A DNA stretch of 64,000 nucleotides from Planctomycetota bacterium. Lineage in GTDB: Bacteria > Planctomycetota > UBA1135 > JACQFD01. The position numbers were made by a program, and so were the translations under genes. Numbering within the stretch: the stretch's first letter is position 1; every line of letters begins with the position of its first letter. This document shows positions 61,553-64,000 of the stretch, in pieces. The DNA lies in contig JAEUHX010000041.1 in the NCBI GenBank assembly GCA_016792805.1, positions 1 through 64,000 on the forward strand, in the 5' to 3' direction. The notes below the pieces were generated by a model, which was given only the letters and a program-made list of their open reading frames with translations, had not been told where the DNA came from and did not search any database.

Positions 61553-61718
61553 GCTGATTGCCCGAGGCAAAGGGCTCCGCAGAGCGATCGCGGGACTTCT
61601 CGGAGAGATCGAGGAGGACCGCCGTAGACATAGCAAGGAGTTCTGACGAGGCGGTCCGACGATGAGCTCGCGAGTTAGTCCCGCGCGCAGCTCGGATGAC
61701 TCTCGCCGCGGGCAGCAG
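61553..61718. repeat. Palindromic MITE-like repeat, copy B
   Basis: 166 bp, an imperfect palindrome centred near 61635 on CATAGCAAGGAGTTCTG. The ends CTGATTGCCCGAGGCAAAGGGCTCCG and (other strand) CTGCTGCCCGCGGCGAGAGTCATCCG mirror those of copy A. The right end runs directly into a fragment of the TraB gene, joined at a short GCAGGAG repeat. Confidence 0.85.
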
Positions 61719-61852
61719 GAGATCTGGGCGAAGATTGGGCGCGCCCAGGCGGCGCCCACATGGAGGATCTCCACATGCGGCTTGTCGGTGCCGGTTGGCG
61801 CTGCCGCGATCTCCATTGGATCCCCGCTTGGGGGCTCGTGCGCCGCGATCCG
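61716..61852 (+). pseudogene. Internally deleted copy of the TraB-like gene 3' end
   Basis: GGAGATCTGGGCGAAGATTGG matches 58466-58490 of the intact gene, then the sequence jumps at GGCGGCG to 58622 and runs through MEDLHMRL to RRDP nearly identically. The stop codon is lost (TGA to TGG). The jumps fall at short direct repeats (GCAGGAG and GGCGGCGC), the usual signature of deletion between repeats. Confidence 0.8.
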
Positions 61853-61976
61853 TGGAGCGGGGCGTCGCGCCGTGCCGCCGCCTTGCCGGATGCCAAGCCG
61901 CTCTCTACCCTCGTCGCCTCGAAACCTCGCACCCCTGCCGGAGTCCTCTCCGGTGCGCGCGAAATTCGGACCCGGT

Positions 61977-62054
61977 CGGGCCGTGGCGCAGCTTGGCTAG
62001 CGCGCTTCCTTGGGGTGGAAGAGGTCGGAGGTTCAAATCCTCTCGGCCCGACCA
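61977..62054 (+). tRNA. tRNA-Pro (GGG anticodon)
   Basis: This is a 78-nt cloverleaf with encoded CCA. Seven acceptor pairs are CGGGCCG with CGGCCCG, discriminator A. The anticodon stem CTTCC/GGAAG holds loop TTGGGGT, giving GGG for proline CCC/CCU. The T stem is GGAGG/CCTCT with one G-U pair around TTCAAAT. The 5' flank (about 61900-61976) is a near copy of the flank of a decayed tRNA at 58800. Confidence 0.95.
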
Positions 62055-62322
62055 TTTCTGGATTGTGGGGTGAGCCCGCACGTCGGGAGTAGCGTGGAGA
62101 GGCAGCCTCGGCGTTTGGATCGCCGGAGGCATGACGGCGTCTCCTGGTCGCGCATCGCCCTCGCAGCGATCAAAAAGCCACAATTGCCACGAATCCGTCG
62201 GCGTGAGGAGTTCAACAATCGAGTGCGCCGCACCGGCCACTCGCTGGAAGGCGCGGCTGGAATCGAGCCCGGCAAGAGCGCGCTCGTCCCGTTCCGAGCG
62301 TGAAGTCGAAGGGATCGTCGAG

Positions 62323-63114
62323 ATGACCATCGAGGCGACACGCCGGTTCGACGATCCGCTTTCCAAGGAGCGGCTCGTGGGCTGGCACGCTGCACTTTTC
62401 CCAACCGGGCGAAGTGGAGGGGAGAAGATCCCTGTGGGCGAGTGGAGACAAGGCCCCATGACGGTCGTTTCCGGCGTCCTGGGCCGCGAAAAAGTTCATT
62501 TCGAAGCGCCGGCCGCAGATCGAGTGCCTCAGGAGATGAGCCGCTTTCTCGCATGGTTCAATGGACCGGCTTCGATCGATCCGGTTCTCAAAGCTGCCAT
62601 CGCACATCTATGGTTTGTTACGATTCACCCGTTCGACGATGGCAATGGCAGAATTGCGCGCGCCATCACAGATGCGGCGCTTGCGCGCGCGGACGGCTCG
62701 CGAAACCGTTTCTACAGCATGTCCTCACAAATTGAGCTGGAGCGAAAGGTCTACTACCAGAAGCTCGAGGACGCGCAGCGAGGAACTCTCGATATCACCG
62801 GCTGGCTTGAGTGGTTCCTCGCATGCCTCGGCCGAGCGATCGACACCGCCGGAAGATCGCAGGCGCGGCTCGAGCGAAGAGCGGCGCTCATGCAACAAAT
62901 CCAGACGAATCCAATGAACGATCGGCAGCGGAGCGTCCTCCAAAGGATGCTGGAGAACTTTGAAGGTTTCCTGACGACATCCAAGTACGCCAAGCTCGCT
63001 CGCTGCTCCGCCGATACAGCCCTTCGCGATATTCAAGATCTCGTGAGCCGGGGCGTGCTCGCTCAAAACGATGCACGAGGCAGGAGCACGAGCTACCGCC
63101 TCGTCGAATCCTAA
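62323..63114 (+). CDS. 5'-truncated Fic/DUF4172-family protein
   Basis: The frame from ATG 62323 gives 263 residues. Homology to Fic proteins begins a few codons earlier at REVEGIVEM. It carries the Fic core PFGxHxFxxGNGRxxR as FVTIHPFDDGNGRIARAI, preceded by FPTGRSGGEKIPVGEWR and followed by FYSMSSQIELERKVYYQKLE. The C end has a winged helix (YAKLARCSADTALRDIQDLVSRGVL). Fic proteins transfer AMP or related groups. The usual N-terminal DUF4172 and inhibitory (S/T)xxxE(G/N) region is missing. Sequence upstream to the tRNA at 62054 does not encode it, so a 5' loss is likely. Convergent with the antitoxin gene. Confidence 0.7.
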   Translation: MTIEATRRFDDPLSKERLVGWHAALFPTGRSGGEKIPVGEWRQGPMTVVSGVLGREKVHFEAPAADRVPQEMSRFLAWFNGPASIDPVLKAAIAHLWFVTIHPFDDGNGRIARAITDAALARADGSRNRFYSMSSQIELERKVYYQKLEDAQRGTLDITGWLEWFLACLGRAIDTAGRSQARLERRAALMQQIQTNPMNDRQRSVLQRMLENFEGFLTTSKYAKLARCSADTALRDIQDLVSRGVLAQNDARGRSTSYRLVES

Positions 63115-63115
63115 T

Positions 63116-63355
63116 TTAGCTCGCCCCTTCGCGTTTTGTAAGAGCGCGGAAAAGCTCCTTGAGCTTGTCCGGCGTCAGCGTGCGCCGCGACTTCTTCGGC
63201 TTCTTGCGCTTCAGCTCCGTGAGGAGCGCGAGCGGAACGATCGCCGCCTTCGGCTTTCCGTGGCGCATCAAAATAGTTACTTTCTGGCGCTCCTCGGCAA
63301 GGACAACGAGGGCAGAGAGTCGCGTGCGCGCGGCACTGATCGACAGGCGCTTCAT
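63116..63355 (-). CDS. Phd/YefM-family antitoxin
   Basis: The product is 79 residues. The N end MKRLSISAARTRLSALVVLAEERQKVTILMRHGKPKAAIVPL matches the Phd/YefM DNA-binding fold: SISxAR, a leucine pair and HGKPxAAIVP. Residues 50-79 are basic and helical, as in the toxin-binding tail. No RelE- or Doc-like toxin gene lies beside it on its strand. The truncated Fic gene converges from the other side, with stops 2 bases apart. Doc toxins share the Fic fold, so a link is possible but the arrangement is not the usual operon. Confidence 0.8.
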   Translation of the reverse strand: MKRLSISAARTRLSALVVLAEERQKVTILMRHGKPKAAIVPLALLTELKRKKPKKSRRTLTPDKLKELFRALTKREGAS

Positions 63356-63399
63356 GCGCCGCCTACCATCGCCGAAGTCGTCCCCAACGGGAAGAGCCT

Positions 63400-63584
63400 G
63401 GAGGACGTTTCAAAAGTGCTCCCTGTGCTTGCTCTGGTACTGCGCACTGCGAGCGCGAGGAATCGTCGTCCAGCGCAAGGAGCTTCGCCGCAGGCGTAGC
63501 CAAGGAGCTACGACGAGGACGAGGCGACGAAGCGATGGGCGACGAGGCCCGCGCGCAGCTCGGATGATTTTTGAGACGTCCTCC
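63400..63584. repeat. Palindromic MITE-like repeat, copy C
   Basis: 185 bp with a 9-bp terminal inverted repeat GGAGGACGT, extended (GGAGGACGTTTCAAAAGTGCTCC at the left, GGAGGACGTCTCAAAAATCATCC on the other strand at the right). The central palindrome CGTAGC-CAAGGA-GCTACG (63495-63512) is identical to copy A, but the outer arms differ, so this is a divergent member. It fills most of the gap between the antitoxin and the sigma factor genes. Confidence 0.85.
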
Positions 63585-63652
63585 TTGGGCAACGAATCTA
63601 TGGGGTGCGCTGAATCCTCGCGCGCCCGTGCGGCATGTCTTCGCCGCTTCCC

Positions 63653-64000
63653 ATGACTCCGTCCAACTCCGCCGACTCGCTCCAAGAGCTACTCGCCCAC
63701 GCGAGCTGGCTTCGGGAACTCGCGCGCCGGCTCACGGAGTGCACGGCATCGGCCGACGACCTCACTCAAGATGTGTGGACTCGCGCTCTCGAGAACCCGC
63801 CGCACACGGAGGCTCCGCTGCGCGGCTGGCTCGCCACCGTGCTCCGACATCTCGTGCTCGAGCGACGCCGCGCTGGCGTGCGCCGCGCTGCGCGCGAGCT
63901 GCGAGCGGCACGCCCGGAGGCGCTCGAATCGGCGGAGAGCTTCGTCGACCGCGCACAGCGCCATCGAGAGCTGGTCGAGCATGTGCTCGCGCTCGAGGAA
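63653..64000 (+). CDS. ECF RNA polymerase sigma factor, N-terminal part (cut by window edge)
   Basis: The open frame from the ATG at 63653 runs off the right end with no stop, giving 116 residues. Region 2 of an extracytoplasmic-function sigma-70 factor is clear: ADDLTQDVWTRALENPP, then LRGWLATVLRHLVLERRR. The short region with a WxxT/VLRN-like segment resembles planctomycete sigma factors. Regulation, anti-sigma partner and region 4 are outside the window. Confidence 0.85.
   Translation, partial: MTPSNSADSLQELLAHASWLRELARRLTECTASADDLTQDVWTRALENPPHTEAPLRGWLATVLRHLVLERRRAGVRRAARELRAARPEALESAESFVDRAQRHRELVEHVLALEE

Noticed and set aside
1-64000. CRISPR array, rRNA operon, transposase or prophage
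   Set aside because: No regularly spaced direct repeats, no 16S/23S-like sequence and no integrase or transposase motif were seen. The repeats found are palindromic and dispersed.

Overview
The window looks like chromosomal DNA of a GC-rich, diderm environmental bacterium, most likely a planctomycete of the FG-GAP/secreted-tail type. The evidence is several large secreted proteins that share a C-terminal tail style (FG-GAP, CHRD and SBBP repeat proteins), a BamA/TamA-type outer-membrane barrel, several lipobox lipoproteins, and a truncated ECF sigma factor at the right edge. A myxobacterium-like or other deep Gram-negative lineage is not excluded. No rRNA, transposase, prophage or CRISPR array was seen. 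Genes sit on both strands in short operons, often joined by 4-base ATGA or GTGA stop/start overlaps.

Layout. 1-2.5 kb: initiator tRNA-Met with a terminator, a small secreted protein and a gingipain-like C25 peptidase. 2.5-6 kb: an esterase and a large repeat protein. 6.2-9.8 kb (minus): a SbtA/SbtB bicarbonate transporter with its PII-like regulator, then a DprE1-like FAD enzyme coupled to a DprE2-like SDR. 9.85-14.99 kb (plus): an operon of an ASPIC/FG-GAP lipoprotein, a B12-binding radical SAM protein with a PqqD-like tail, a 64-residue peptide and a GNAT acetyltransferase, closed by a strong terminator. This is a candidate peptide-modification system. 15-18 kb: FG-GAP protein, TrpF-like enzyme and SLOG-like protein. 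18-20 kb: a CHRD protein and a broken paralogue. 20.2-23.2 kb: a patatin-like phospholipase translationally coupled to a TIR-domain protein, a candidate defence pair. 24-30 kb: SBBP repeat protein, M28 peptidase and an AAA/DUF4143 ATPase behind a perfect palindrome. 30-50 kb: dnaE2, imuA-imuB and lexA, each with a CTGT-N8-ACAG-like box near its start, so a complete SOS mutagenesis regulon in one window. They are interspersed with a FIST protein, a GH29 fucosidase, an SDR and an RND efflux pair. 50-58.7 kb: outer-membrane barrel, S41-family protease, acyl-CoA ligase and TraB-like lipoprotein. 58.7-64 kb: a rearranged zone with a duplicated TraB end and tRNA-Pro, a broken FG-GAP gene, a propeller protein, a 5'-truncated Fic gene facing a Phd-type antitoxin, and the start of an ECF sigma factor.

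A second theme is a family of palindromic, MITE-like repeats about 82-185 bp long in intergenic gaps. Two of them supply the stop codon of the preceding gene.
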